Assembly: GCA_964350145.1 (NCBI GenBank)
Contig: CAYGJL010000001.1
Span: 58,551 to 122,550, forward strand
Length of the DNA: 64,000 nt
Reading direction: 5' to 3'
Origin: JACDCY01 sp964350145
Lineage (GTDB): Bacteria > Gemmatimonadota > Gemmatimonadetes > Gemmatimonadales > Gemmatimonadaceae
Of this stretch, positions 8,488 through 17,078 are shown in pieces. The translations under genes and the position numbers were made by a program. The first letter of the stretch is position 1, and each line of letters starts with the position of its first letter. Below the pieces are notes generated by a model. That model did no database searches and was not told where the DNA came from. It was given only the letters and a program-made list of their open reading frames with translations.

Positions 8488-10272
8488 ATGACTGACACGA
8501 CGACTTCGGCCGCTCGCTTTGCTGCGGACGGTTTTCTGGTTTTACATCCGGAACAGGTCTTTACTCCAACTGATCTGTCCGAGCTGGAGCGGCTTGCCAG
8601 CGCTGCGTTGCCGGCGTGGGCGGACGGGAGCGTCAACCCGCTGGAGAACGACAGCCACGCGGATCCGCGCTTCGACTACGCCATTGACCGCGAGGACGGA
8701 GTCCAGCTGCGCGGTGTCGCGCTGCGGCACCGTTTCCTGAGAGGTCATGGCAGCCTGGACAGCGCGCTCGACGACAACTTCCTGTTCGGAAAGCGCGCGG
8801 CGCTCGAAATCCGGAGGTGGCCCGATCCGCTGATCAGCTTCGCGGAGAACTCCAGGTTGCGCGGCCACGTTGCCGGCGTCCTGGGCTGCTCCGAGCTAGC
8901 GTTGCATGATGGGGCGATAGCGGCGGTTTATCCCGGGTGTGCGGGCGAGGCCCGGCAATATCACATCGATACCCCGTCATTCATGCAGAGCCCTTCGGAC
9001 CCGCTACCCTCAACGGCCGTACTCATGACGGCGGTGGTGTATCTGTCCGACGTGGATTCGGCCTCGGCGCCCTTGCGGCTGATCCCTGGCTCGCACGCAC
9101 GTTACCAGGAAATCAACGAGAGTGCGGCGCGCTCTTTGAGACGGTCGCCGGAGCGGAACAACGTCTTGCCGGGCGGCCACACGTGGGAGGAGATGTTGCC
9201 GGCCGGTTTGCCGACCCCGCGCACGATCATCGGGCGGAAAGGCACGGTCGTATTCCTGCACGGCAACCTGCTGCACGCCTGGGCGGAAAACGCGACTGAA
9301 AGCACGACGAGGACGATGTTACTGCACTTCTCCTGTGCGTCGCACGCGAGCGCGTTCACGCGGAGGCCGCTCGATCGCGCGAGTTCGGCGCGCGCGTATC
9401 GCGCGTTCAGCGACAAGGCCCTGGTCGCGAGAACGATTGGCACGGAGGCGCGGCTGCTGTCGCGCAAGCGCGTGATCAAGCATCGCGATTCCGTAACGGA
9501 GTTTTTCAAGGACGGCTGGAAAGAGCCGATCCGCCCATACTACTACCGGCTGCAGAAGAAGCTCCGCCGCGTGCGCGACAAGCCCGTCGAGTCCAAGCGT
9601 TTTCTCAACGTGGGAGCGGGTGTGGCCTGGCGGCATCCGGAAGTGATCTGCCTGGACCACGAGCTGCCGAACTCGGAAGTGGCGCTGGATCTGAATTACC
9701 CGGTCCCGCTGCCGTTCGAGGATGCCCGCTTCGAGGGAGTGTACACCTCTCACTGCATGGAGCATTTGAAGGAATCACAGGTGGTGTGGTGGATTCGCGA
9801 AGTGCTGCGGACGTTGCGGCCCGGCGGCGTGTTTCGGGTCACGGCTCCCGACATCAAGGCCTATCTCGACGCGTACGATGCGCGGGACGCGAGCTACTTC
9901 GACTGGATCCGGGGAAGAGCGGCGTACCACTACGACGGTTGGCTTCGGTTGATCGTGCGGATGTTCGCCGAGCCCGTCGTGGACAACTATTCGGATGAGG
10001 AGCTCAAGCGTCTCTACGAAACGATGCCACGCGCGGAGTTTCTCGAGTTCTTCAACGCGCAGGTGGAGAAAGTCGAGGATGAGCGGTACCTGAACCCGAG
10101 CTGTCACAAGTCGTGGTGGTCGGGGGAGAAGTTCCGCGACTGCATGCTGGAAGCGGGGTTCTCCTCCGCCGCGCTCACGTCCCGGACCGGCTCGGCGTGC
10201 GCGGTGTTTCGCGAAAACGCGTTCAACCGCACTAGGACGCACATGAGCTTTTACGTCGAGGGCACGAAGTAG
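8488..10272 (+). CDS. PhyH-type Fe(II)/2-oxoglutarate dioxygenase fused to SAM methyltransferase
   Basis: A 594-residue two-domain protein. The N-terminal part (~10-290) looks like a phytanoyl-CoA dioxygenase: the HID iron-binding pair is at ~159-161, and a distal His lies in FLHGNLLHAW with Arg downstream. The C-terminal part (~370-530) is a methyltransferase: FLNVGAG, an acidic DHELPNSEVALDLN loop, then SHCMEHL and LRPGGVFRVTAPD. The fusion sits between the ACP and FkbH genes with no gap to the latter. It could hydroxylate and O-methylate an acyl or sugar group. Domain calls are firm; the joint substrate is unknown. Confidence 0.8.
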   Translation: MTDTTTSAARFAADGFLVLHPEQVFTPTDLSELERLASAALPAWADGSVNPLENDSHADPRFDYAIDREDGVQLRGVALRHRFLRGHGSLDSALDDNFLFGKRAALEIRRWPDPLISFAENSRLRGHVAGVLGCSELALHDGAIAAVYPGCAGEARQYHIDTPSFMQSPSDPLPSTAVLMTAVVYLSDVDSASAPLRLIPGSHARYQEINESAARSLRRSPERNNVLPGGHTWEEMLPAGLPTPRTIIGRKGTVVFLHGNLLHAWAENATESTTRTMLLHFSCASHASAFTRRPLDRASSARAYRAFSDKALVARTIGTEARLLSRKRVIKHRDSVTEFFKDGWKEPIRPYYYRLQKKLRRVRDKPVESKRFLNVGAGVAWRHPEVICLDHELPNSEVALDLNYPVPLPFEDARFEGVYTSHCMEHLKESQVVWWIREVLRTLRPGGVFRVTAPDIKAYLDAYDARDASYFDWIRGRAAYHYDGWLRLIVRMFAEPVVDNYSDEELKRLYETMPRAEFLEFFNAQVEKVEDERYLNPSCHKSWWSGEKFRDCMLEAGFSSAALTSRTGSACAVFRENAFNRTRTHMSFYVEGTK

Positions 10273-11961
10273 GTGAGCGCCGCGGATCAGGGTAGTGGCG
10301 TGAAGGTCATTTCAGACTTCAACGCCGATCTGTTCGGCCGGTACCTGACGAACGCGCTCGGTGCGGAGATGCCCGTGGAGGTCTGCGCTTTCGGCCAGGT
10401 CTATCAGGAACTCGCCGCACCGAACGACAACGCATCCACTGCCGCGGCGGTAGTGTGGACGCGCGCGCAGGGCGTCGTTGCGAGCTTCGCGCGGGCGATG
10501 GAGTTTCATGAGGTGCCCCATGAGGCGGTGCTCGCCGAAGTGGATGCGTTCGCGGATGTCGTCGCACGATTCGCCACGGGCATCAGGTACGTTTTCCTCA
10601 CGAGCTGGATCGTGCCGCCTGGTCGGGGCTACGGATTGCTCGATCATCGTCCGGGTCTGGGAATCGCGCATTTGGTAGCGCGCATGAACGCGCGGCTGTC
10701 GGAGCGGCTGGCTTCGGCTTCGAACGTCTACATCCTCGACGCGGAGCGATGGATGAGAGCCGCCGGCGCGCGCGCCGCAGCGCCGAAGATGTGGTACGCG
10801 GGCAAGGTTCCGTACGGCAATTCCGTCTTCGAGCAGGCGGCGCTCGACGTGGCGGCCGCGCTGGAAGGTCTCGCTGGCCGGTCGCGTCGCCTCATTGTCC
10901 TCGACCTCGACAATACCCTATGGGGTGGCGTGGTCGGTGAAGGCGGCTGGCAGGGTTTGACTTTGGGTGGTCACGATCACGTCGGTGAGGCGTTCGCCGA
11001 CTTTCAGCGTGCCCTGGCCGGGCTCCGCCGCCGCGGCGTTCAGCTCGCCGTCGTCAGCAAGAACGACGAGGACGTCGCGCTCGATGCCATCGACAAGCAC
11101 CCGGAGATGGTCCTGCGCCGCGGAGATCTCGCCGGCTGGAGAATCAACTGGGGAGACAAGGCGCAGAACATTGCTGCTCTTGTCGCGGAGATCAACCTCG
11201 GTCTCGCATCGGTGGTGTTCATCGATGATAGCGCCATCGAGCGGGCGCGAGTCAGGGAGACCTTCCCGGAAATCCTGGTGCCGGAATGGCCCGCGGATCC
11301 TGCCCAATACCGGGCAGCGCTCGAATCGCTGCGTTGCTTTGACTCGGGTCCGCTCAGCGGGGAGGATCGCCAGCGCGGAGACATGTATGCCGCCGAGCGT
11401 GAGCGCCGCGCCAGCTTCGAGCGTGTCGGCTCGCTCGATGATTGGCTGAAGACGCTGGACATCACCGTCGAGGCAGCCGACGTGAGCGACGCCAACATCA
11501 AGCGCGCGGCTCAGCTCTTCAACAAGACGAACCAGATGAACCTCTCGACTCGGCGCTTGACCGAGCGCGAGTTGCTGGAATGGGCCACTGATCCGGCGAG
11601 ACGGCTGTGGGCGATTACAGTCGCGGACCGGTTCGGCACGTCCGGCCTCACGGGCATAGTCGCGATCGAAGTGGAAGGCGAGAAGGCGAGACTGACTGAT
11701 TTCCTGCTGAGCTGCCGCGTGATGGGAAGGAGGGTGGAGGAGACCATGCTGTATCTCGCGGAGTCGCACGCCCGGGCTGCCGGCGCCCGCGCGATCGTCG
11801 CGGAGTTCGTTCCCACGGATCGCAACCGGCCGTGTCGCGAGTTTTTCGAGGGCACGGGAATGCGACTGGCGGGCGACAACCTGTTTGTGCGGGATCTCGA
11901 CGGCGCGCCGCAGCCGCCCGAGTGCGTCACTCTGGTCGAAACCGCGGACGCGCGAGGTTGA
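10273..11961 (+). CDS. fkbH: FkbH-like HAD-superfamily protein (glyceryl-ACP synthase type)
   Basis: A 562-residue protein with the three-part FkbH layout. An N-terminal SGNH-like segment spans ~1-200. The HAD domain carries LDLDNTLWGG, with the catalytic Asp pair at 211/213. A C-terminal GNAT-like domain lies at ~400-550 (LFNKTNQMNLSTRRLTE). Characterised FkbH/OzmB-type enzymes dephosphorylate 1,3-bisphosphoglycerate and place D-glycerate on an ACP. The GTG start follows the previous stop with no spacer, and an ACP gene lies two genes upstream. Within a glycan locus this points to a glyceryl-type acyl decoration. Confidence 0.85.
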   Translation: MSAADQGSGVKVISDFNADLFGRYLTNALGAEMPVEVCAFGQVYQELAAPNDNASTAAAVVWTRAQGVVASFARAMEFHEVPHEAVLAEVDAFADVVARFATGIRYVFLTSWIVPPGRGYGLLDHRPGLGIAHLVARMNARLSERLASASNVYILDAERWMRAAGARAAAPKMWYAGKVPYGNSVFEQAALDVAAALEGLAGRSRRLIVLDLDNTLWGGVVGEGGWQGLTLGGHDHVGEAFADFQRALAGLRRRGVQLAVVSKNDEDVALDAIDKHPEMVLRRGDLAGWRINWGDKAQNIAALVAEINLGLASVVFIDDSAIERARVRETFPEILVPEWPADPAQYRAALESLRCFDSGPLSGEDRQRGDMYAAERERRASFERVGSLDDWLKTLDITVEAADVSDANIKRAAQLFNKTNQMNLSTRRLTERELLEWATDPARRLWAITVADRFGTSGLTGIVAIEVEGEKARLTDFLLSCRVMGRRVEETMLYLAESHARAAGARAIVAEFVPTDRNRPCREFFEGTGMRLAGDNLFVRDLDGAPQPPECVTLVETADARG

Positions 11962-11995
11962 CGAAGCCGCGCGATGGCGGCGCCTGGTTGCCTGA

Positions 11996-13036
11996 ATGAG
12001 TCTGGAAGTACGCCTGTGCGAGGCCCACGAGATCGGTCTCGTCATGAAGTTCCTCCACGAGCATTGGGCCAGGGACCACGTTCTGTCGCGCGATCGCGCG
12101 TTGATGGACTGGCAGCATGAGCGCCCGGACGGGCGGTATAACTTCATCGTCGCCTCGCGCGGCAGTGACAGCGGGTTGCTAGCCGTGCTCGGCTTCATTC
12201 CGACGTCCAGGTATGACCCCCAACTCGCCGAGCAGACCGTCTGGCTGGCGCTCTGGAAAGTCAGGCCCGACGCTGCGGCGGCTGGCCTCGGCCTCGCAAT
12301 GCTCCGGCATCTCACGTCCATGCATGGTGATTCCGCTGTAGGGGTGGTCGGAATCGGGCCGGCGGAGCACCTGGGGATGTATCGGGCATTGCGCTTCGCG
12401 ACGGGACATTTGTCGCAGCACTACATGCTCAACGACTCCGTGACGGATTTCCGGATCGCGCGCGTGCCCGTTCGCCCGGCGAGTGGCGCTCCAAGGTCCG
12501 GCGGCGCGAGCCTCCGCCTGCTCGCGGACGACGACCTCAGGGATGACGGCGCCCTGGCCCGGCGACTGCGGGACGAATCGGCCATCCCGCGCAAGAGCGC
12601 GCGGTATTTCCGGTCGCGCTTCTTCAACCACCCGGTGTACACCTACGAACTGTACGCCGTCGAGGCCGGAGATCGTGCCGGCATCGTCGCGACCAGACTG
12701 GCCGTTCACGAAGGGCGCAGTGCGTTGAGAATCGTGGACTATCTCGGGAGCGAGTCGCTCTTTGGCGAGATCGGGGAGGGGGTCCAGGAGCTGCTACAGT
12801 CCGCGGGCGCCGAATACGCCGACGTGTGGAATGCCGGCTTTTCACCTTCTACGTTCGCGGAAGCCGGGTTCGCCAAGGTGGAGCCGGAGGGAGCGATCGT
12901 GATCCCGAATTACTTCGAGCCGTTCCTGCAGCGTAACGGGCGTATCTCGTACGCTCTCCGGTCCACGCTGTCGCGGCCACTCGCGATCTTCCGCGCCGAT
13001 GGCGATCAGGATCGCCCGAACGAGCCGGGCCGATGA
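11996..13036 (+). CDS. GNAT-fold acyltransferase-like protein
   Basis: A 346-residue protein. The N-terminal half has a GNAT-like pattern: FIVASR, then LAVLGFIPTSRYD, then LGLAMLRHLTSM. A second GNAT-like half follows (RAGIVATRLAVHEGRSALRIVDYLG). The catalytic details are not clear. It sits between FkbH and a MaoC-SDR fusion and overlaps the latter by ATGA. It is a candidate for transferring the ACP-bound acyl group to an amino sugar. That is inference; I cannot assign a specific family name. Confidence 0.6.
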   Translation: MSLEVRLCEAHEIGLVMKFLHEHWARDHVLSRDRALMDWQHERPDGRYNFIVASRGSDSGLLAVLGFIPTSRYDPQLAEQTVWLALWKVRPDAAAAGLGLAMLRHLTSMHGDSAVGVVGIGPAEHLGMYRALRFATGHLSQHYMLNDSVTDFRIARVPVRPASGAPRSGGASLRLLADDDLRDDGALARRLRDESAIPRKSARYFRSRFFNHPVYTYELYAVEAGDRAGIVATRLAVHEGRSALRIVDYLGSESLFGEIGEGVQELLQSAGAEYADVWNAGFSPSTFAEAGFAKVEPEGAIVIPNYFEPFLQRNGRISYALRSTLSRPLAIFRADGDQDRPNEPGR

Positions 13037-14460
13037 GCTCCGAGGTGATCGGAACGCGCGCGTTCTCGACGCTGGATCAGCGCTTCTTCAGCGATCTCTC
13101 GGGAGACTGGAATCCGGTGCACGTGGACGGGGAGTACGCCCGGAGAACGATGTTCGGCGACGTCGTAGTCCACGGGATCCACGCCGTGTTGTGGGCGCTG
13201 GACAGATACGCCGCGGTCGGCGGCGAGGCGCCCGCGACCTTGGGGGCGCAGTTCGTGAAGCCGATCTTTCTACATGAAACGATCACTCTGCGATCGATCG
13301 ACGAGGGCGGCACCAGGATGCTCGTGTTGTCCAGCGACTCGGTCACGCTGGCGACTGTGTCTCTCAACCCGCAGGTGCGGGCTTCGAACGTAGCCGCGGC
13401 CCGCGCCACGGGTTGGCCCACTGGGCCGCGGGCGCTTGGCCGGGAAGAACTCGCTAGAAGCGAAGCGGAACTGCCCTTCGATTCCGACCTGGAAGCGCTT
13501 GCCGCCGCATTTCCGTCGCTAGCCCGGTTGATCGGGAGTCGCGCCTGCGGAACGATCATGCTGTTGTCCCGTCTGGTGGGGATGGAGTGTCCGGGCAAGC
13601 AGTCCTTGTTCGCCGGTCTGCGGTTGTCGTTGGAGCGCAGCGAACGCGACGCGCTCACGTACCGCGTGAAACGGTCGGAGCCAGCCTTCGCGCCGGTCGA
13701 GATGGAGTTTTCCGGACCCGACGCGACCGGAACCGTGGCCGCGTTCTTCCGTCCCGCGGAAGTCGCGCAGCCCACGTTCGCGGAGCTGCGCCGGCGCGTC
13801 GAGGCGTCGGAGTTCGCGACCACCCGCGCGCTGGTCGTTGGCGGCTCGCGGGGACTCGGCGAAGCGACGGCCAAGCTGCTTGCGGCTGGCGGCGCCGAAG
13901 TAGCCGTCACGTACGCCGTGGGGGCCAGCGACGCCGAGCGCGTGCGTCGCGAGATCGTGGAGGGAGGCGGTCGTTGCCAGGTGCACCAGCTCGACGTGCT
14001 CGACCCGGAGCGGTCGCTCGCCGGCATTTGCAAGGGATTCGACTTCGATACCGCGTACTACTTCGCGACGCCCCGGATCAACGGACGCCGGAAGGCCATG
14101 TTCGAGCCGGAGAGACTCCGCGCCCTCGAACGGTACTATGTGGATGCATTCGCCGACTTCTGCCGGCTGATCGGTGCCGCCACGGGCGCCGACACGGTGG
14201 TGTTTTATCCGTCCACGATCTTCATCGACGAGCATAGCCGGGACAACATCGAGTACGCGGCGGCCAAGGCGGCGGGCGAAACTCTCGGCGCGTATCTGAC
14301 CAGTTCGCGGGTGGTGCGTGTGATCTCGAAGCGCCTGCCTCGGATGGCGACGGATCAGACGGCCGGAATCGTCCAGGTCACGGTCGCAGAGACGGTCTCC
14401 GTGCTGCTCGACGCGGTGCGGGAGGTGAACGCCGCCGCGCTCGCCCTCTCCGCTCGGTAG
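13033..14460 (+). CDS. MaoC-like hot-dog dehydratase fused to SDR reductase
   Basis: A 475-residue fusion. Residues ~1-130 are a MaoC-type hydratase/dehydratase with the typical FSGDWNPVHVD-like site (here FFSDLSGDWNPVHVD) and FGDVVVHGIH. A degenerate second hot-dog segment spans ~150-255. A Rossmann SDR begins at ~266 with VVGGSRGLGEATAKLLAAGG and has an EYAAAKAAG catalytic-like stretch. The domains suggest paired beta-hydroxyacyl reduction and dehydration on CoA or ACP thioesters. The ATG overlaps the preceding stop. It probably belongs to the ACP/FkbH cassette that tailors an acyl substituent. Confidence 0.8.
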   Translation: MSSEVIGTRAFSTLDQRFFSDLSGDWNPVHVDGEYARRTMFGDVVVHGIHAVLWALDRYAAVGGEAPATLGAQFVKPIFLHETITLRSIDEGGTRMLVLSSDSVTLATVSLNPQVRASNVAAARATGWPTGPRALGREELARSEAELPFDSDLEALAAAFPSLARLIGSRACGTIMLLSRLVGMECPGKQSLFAGLRLSLERSERDALTYRVKRSEPAFAPVEMEFSGPDATGTVAAFFRPAEVAQPTFAELRRRVEASEFATTRALVVGGSRGLGEATAKLLAAGGAEVAVTYAVGASDAERVRREIVEGGGRCQVHQLDVLDPERSLAGICKGFDFDTAYYFATPRINGRRKAMFEPERLRALERYYVDAFADFCRLIGAATGADTVVFYPSTIFIDEHSRDNIEYAAAKAAGETLGAYLTSSRVVRVISKRLPRMATDQTAGIVQVTVAETVSVLLDAVREVNAAALALSAR

Positions 14461-14464
14461 ACGC

Positions 14465-15442
14465 GTGCCACTCACCGTCGTGATGTACCACTACGTCAGG
14501 CCGCTCCGAGGCTCGCGCTATCCTGGGATCAAGGGGCTCGAGCTCGAGCACTTTGAAGGGCAGCTGGCGTACATCGACCGGCATTACACTCCGGTGACGA
14601 TGGAAGCCGTGGTCGCCTCGCTGCGGGGTGAGACGGAGCTGCCAGCCAATGCCGCGCTGTTGACGTTTGACGACGGTTACCGCGACCACTACGATCACGT
14701 TTTGCCGCGGCTCGCAAAGCGGCGCTGGCAGGGTTGCTTCTTCGTCCCGGCGTCGCCCGTCCTGGCGAGCGTCATGCTCGCCGTGAACAAGCTTCATTTC
14801 GTTCTCGCCGTGGCTCCGTCCGCCGGAGGGCTGGTTCACGAAACCGAGCGGCTCATGGACTCGGCGCGTGGCGAGTTGGAGCTTCCATCGTCGGCCGAGT
14901 TGCGCGCGAAGCTGTACAGCCCGACCCGTTTCGATTCCGCCGACGTCGCGTATCTCAAACGCCTGCTGCAGCGAGTGCTGCCCGAAGGATTCAGGTCGTC
15001 GGTTCTCTCGACTCTCTTCGCGCAATTCGTGACCGAGGACGAACGTGGATTCGCCGAAGAACTTTATCTGTCGGTTGACGACCTGAGCGAGATGCTCTCG
15101 GCGGGAATGCACGTCGGCGGTCACGGCGACAGGCACCGGTGGCTCGGCAGTCTCTCGCCCGCGGAGCAGCGCGAGGAGCTGACCGCGTCGGTCGGCTTCC
15201 TCCGGTCGATCGGAGCCGCCGGTGAGGCCTTCAGCTTTTGCTATCCGTACGGTGACTACAACACCGTCACGCTCGACCTATTGGCCGAGCTCGGTTGTTC
15301 CGTCGCGTTCACTACGCGCGTGGACCTGGCCACGATGGGCGCTGTCCCGCGGCTCGGGGTGCCGCGGCTCGACACGAACGACCTGCCGACGACGGCTGGC
15401 GCGGCGGCGAACGAGTGGGCCCGCAAAGCCCTCGTCGTCTAG
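14465..15442 (+). CDS. Polysaccharide deacetylase (NodB homology)
   Basis: A 325-residue NodB-like protein. VVMYHYVRP opens the domain, and TFDDGYRDHYDHVLP carries the catalytic and metal Asp residues. GGHGDRH at ~218 supplies the His pair, and SFCYPYGDYN follows. These are the CE4 carbohydrate esterase motifs. It starts with GTG four bases after the MaoC-SDR fusion. No clear signal peptide is visible, so it may act on a cytoplasmic intermediate. It would expose an amine on a sugar for later acylation or amidination; this role is inferred from its neighbours. Confidence 0.85.
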   Translation: MPLTVVMYHYVRPLRGSRYPGIKGLELEHFEGQLAYIDRHYTPVTMEAVVASLRGETELPANAALLTFDDGYRDHYDHVLPRLAKRRWQGCFFVPASPVLASVMLAVNKLHFVLAVAPSAGGLVHETERLMDSARGELELPSSAELRAKLYSPTRFDSADVAYLKRLLQRVLPEGFRSSVLSTLFAQFVTEDERGFAEELYLSVDDLSEMLSAGMHVGGHGDRHRWLGSLSPAEQREELTASVGFLRSIGAAGEAFSFCYPYGDYNTVTLDLLAELGCSVAFTTRVDLATMGAVPRLGVPRLDTNDLPTTAGAAANEWARKALVV

Positions 15443-15559
15443 AGGCCGCCCATGGAGCAGGGGCCGGCGTGTGGGCGTCGCACGTGAAAGCGGCACCGAT
15501 TATTATCAGATTCCGGCGCGAGGTCCGCGACGCGCCCCGCTACGTCGTTCAATCCTGAG

Positions 15560-16201
15560 ATGAAAGACAACGCAATCGTAATCATAGATTATGGAATGGG
15601 GAACTTGCGATCGGTGAGTAACGCCCTCGCATTCCTCGGCTGTGAATCCAGCATCTCCGATCGGCCGGAAGAAATCGAGCGCGCCGCGGCTCTGATCCTG
15701 CCGGGTGTCGGCGCGTTCGGCGAGGCCATGCACAACCTCGCTGAAAGGAATCTGGTGGATCCTATCCGGCGAGCGGTGGGCGGGAGTGGCACGCCGCTGC
15801 TCGGGATCTGTCTCGGCATGCAATTGATAGCTGAGCGGAGCGATGAGCGCGGACGGCACGAGGGGCTCGCGCTCATTCCCGGAGAAGTGAGCCGCATACC
15901 GGTTCCAGCGGGTCTACCGCTGCCGCATGTGGGCTGGAACCCGATTTCCGTCGTTCGGCCGGACCCGTTTCTCTCGGGCCTGGAAGATGGCGAAAGCTTC
16001 TACTTTGTTCATAGCTACTGCCTCAGCACCGACGATGAGTACGTTGCCGCGCGCTGTTCCTACGGCGTCGATTTCGTCGCGGCGGTCCAGCACGACAACA
16101 TCTTCGCTACACAGTTCCACCCCGAGCGGAGCCAGACGAGCGGCCTGCGCATTCTCCGGAACTTCGTAACGTTCGCTCAAGCGGCTCAGCCGACCGTTTA
16201 G
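15560..16201 (+). CDS. hisH: HisH-like glutamine amidotransferase subunit (amidino-sugar synthesis)
   Basis: A 213-residue class I glutamine amidotransferase with a complete triad: Cys84 in GICLGMQL, and His187 and Glu189 in FHPERS. It is a paralogue of the histidine-pathway HisH. It is followed by a HisF paralogue and two WbpG/PseA-type amidotransferases. That is the arrangement known for acetamidino sugars (Pseudomonas O5 wbpG-hisH2-hisF2). It should release ammonia that is channelled through HisF to the sugar amidotransferase. A 117-base spacer with nothing recognisable separates it from the deacetylase. Confidence 0.9.
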   Translation: MKDNAIVIIDYGMGNLRSVSNALAFLGCESSISDRPEEIERAAALILPGVGAFGEAMHNLAERNLVDPIRRAVGGSGTPLLGICLGMQLIAERSDERGRHEGLALIPGEVSRIPVPAGLPLPHVGWNPISVVRPDPFLSGLEDGESFYFVHSYCLSTDDEYVAARCSYGVDFVAAVQHDNIFATQFHPERSQTSGLRILRNFVTFAQAAQPTV

Positions 16202-16205
16202 CGCA

Positions 16206-17078
16206 GTGTTGAAGAAGCGCTTGATCGCCTGTCTCGTGGTGCGGGACGGGCTGATCGTTCAGAGCATCGGGTTCAGCCGCTACCTGCCCATCGGCCGTCC
16301 GAAGATCGCCATCGAATTCGTCGCGCGGTGGGACGTGGACGAGATTGTCGTGCTGGACATGAGCGCTGCGCGCGCCGGACGGGGCCCCGATCTGGAAGTG
16401 ATCGCCATGGCCGTGGAGCGCTGCTTCGTGCCCCTTACGATCGGCGGCGGAATCCGGTCGCTGACGCAGGTCACGGACGTGATCCGCGCCGGGGCCGACA
16501 AGATCGCCATCAACACCATGGCAATAGAGTCGCCCGACTTCATCACCCGGTGCGCGGACGCCTACGGCAGCCAGTGCGTGGTCGTGTCCATCGACGCCAG
16601 GCGCGCGGCCGACGGAAGGCACGAAGTGTTCGCCGACTCAGGCACGAGACCAACGGGTGTTGATGCTCCGGCATGGGCCGCTGAAGTCGAGCGGCGCGGC
16701 GCTGGCGAAATCTTCATCAATTCGATCGACCGGGACGGGTCGAAGCTCGGTTACGACGTGGATCTGATTCGCAGCGTCACCGACGCGGTCAGCATCCCCG
16801 TCATCGCCTGCGGTGGCGTCGGAACGTATCGCGACTTTGCGCCCGGCATCATCGACGGTGGCGCCTCGGCGGTAGCGGCCGCGAACATCTTCCACTACAT
16901 CGAGCACAGCACCATCGTCGCCAAGGCCCACCTGCGCCGCGCGGGCATCGACATTCGCCTCGACAGCCTGGCCAACTATGCCAAGCTGAACTTCGACGAG
17001 CAGGGGCGTCTGCTGAAGCTGACTGACGCGGAGCTCGAAGAGATCACGCACGAGCGTTTCGAGCTCAACTCGATATGA
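16206..17078 (+). CDS. hisF: HisF-like cyclase-type ammonia-channelling subunit
   Basis: A 290-residue (beta/alpha)8 barrel of the HisF family. The phosphate-binding motifs LTIGGGIRS at ~80 and ACGGVGTYRDF at ~200 are present, with the usual catalytic-type Asp in the first strand region. The GTG start lies four bases after hisH. It is about 35 residues longer than HisF of histidine synthesis, with a charged C-terminal tail. Lacking other histidine genes nearby and leading straight into sugar amidotransferase genes, it most likely serves as the ammonia conduit in amidino-sugar formation. Confidence 0.9.
   Translation: MLKKRLIACLVVRDGLIVQSIGFSRYLPIGRPKIAIEFVARWDVDEIVVLDMSAARAGRGPDLEVIAMAVERCFVPLTIGGGIRSLTQVTDVIRAGADKIAINTMAIESPDFITRCADAYGSQCVVVSIDARRAADGRHEVFADSGTRPTGVDAPAWAAEVERRGAGEIFINSIDRDGSKLGYDVDLIRSVTDAVSIPVIACGGVGTYRDFAPGIIDGGASAVAAANIFHYIEHSTIVAKAHLRRAGIDIRLDSLANYAKLNFDEQGRLLKLTDAELEEITHERFELNSI

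Noticed and set aside
15560..17078. Histidine biosynthesis genes
   Set aside because: HisH and HisF motifs are real, but no other his genes are present and the next genes are sugar amidotransferases, so a glycan role is much more likely.
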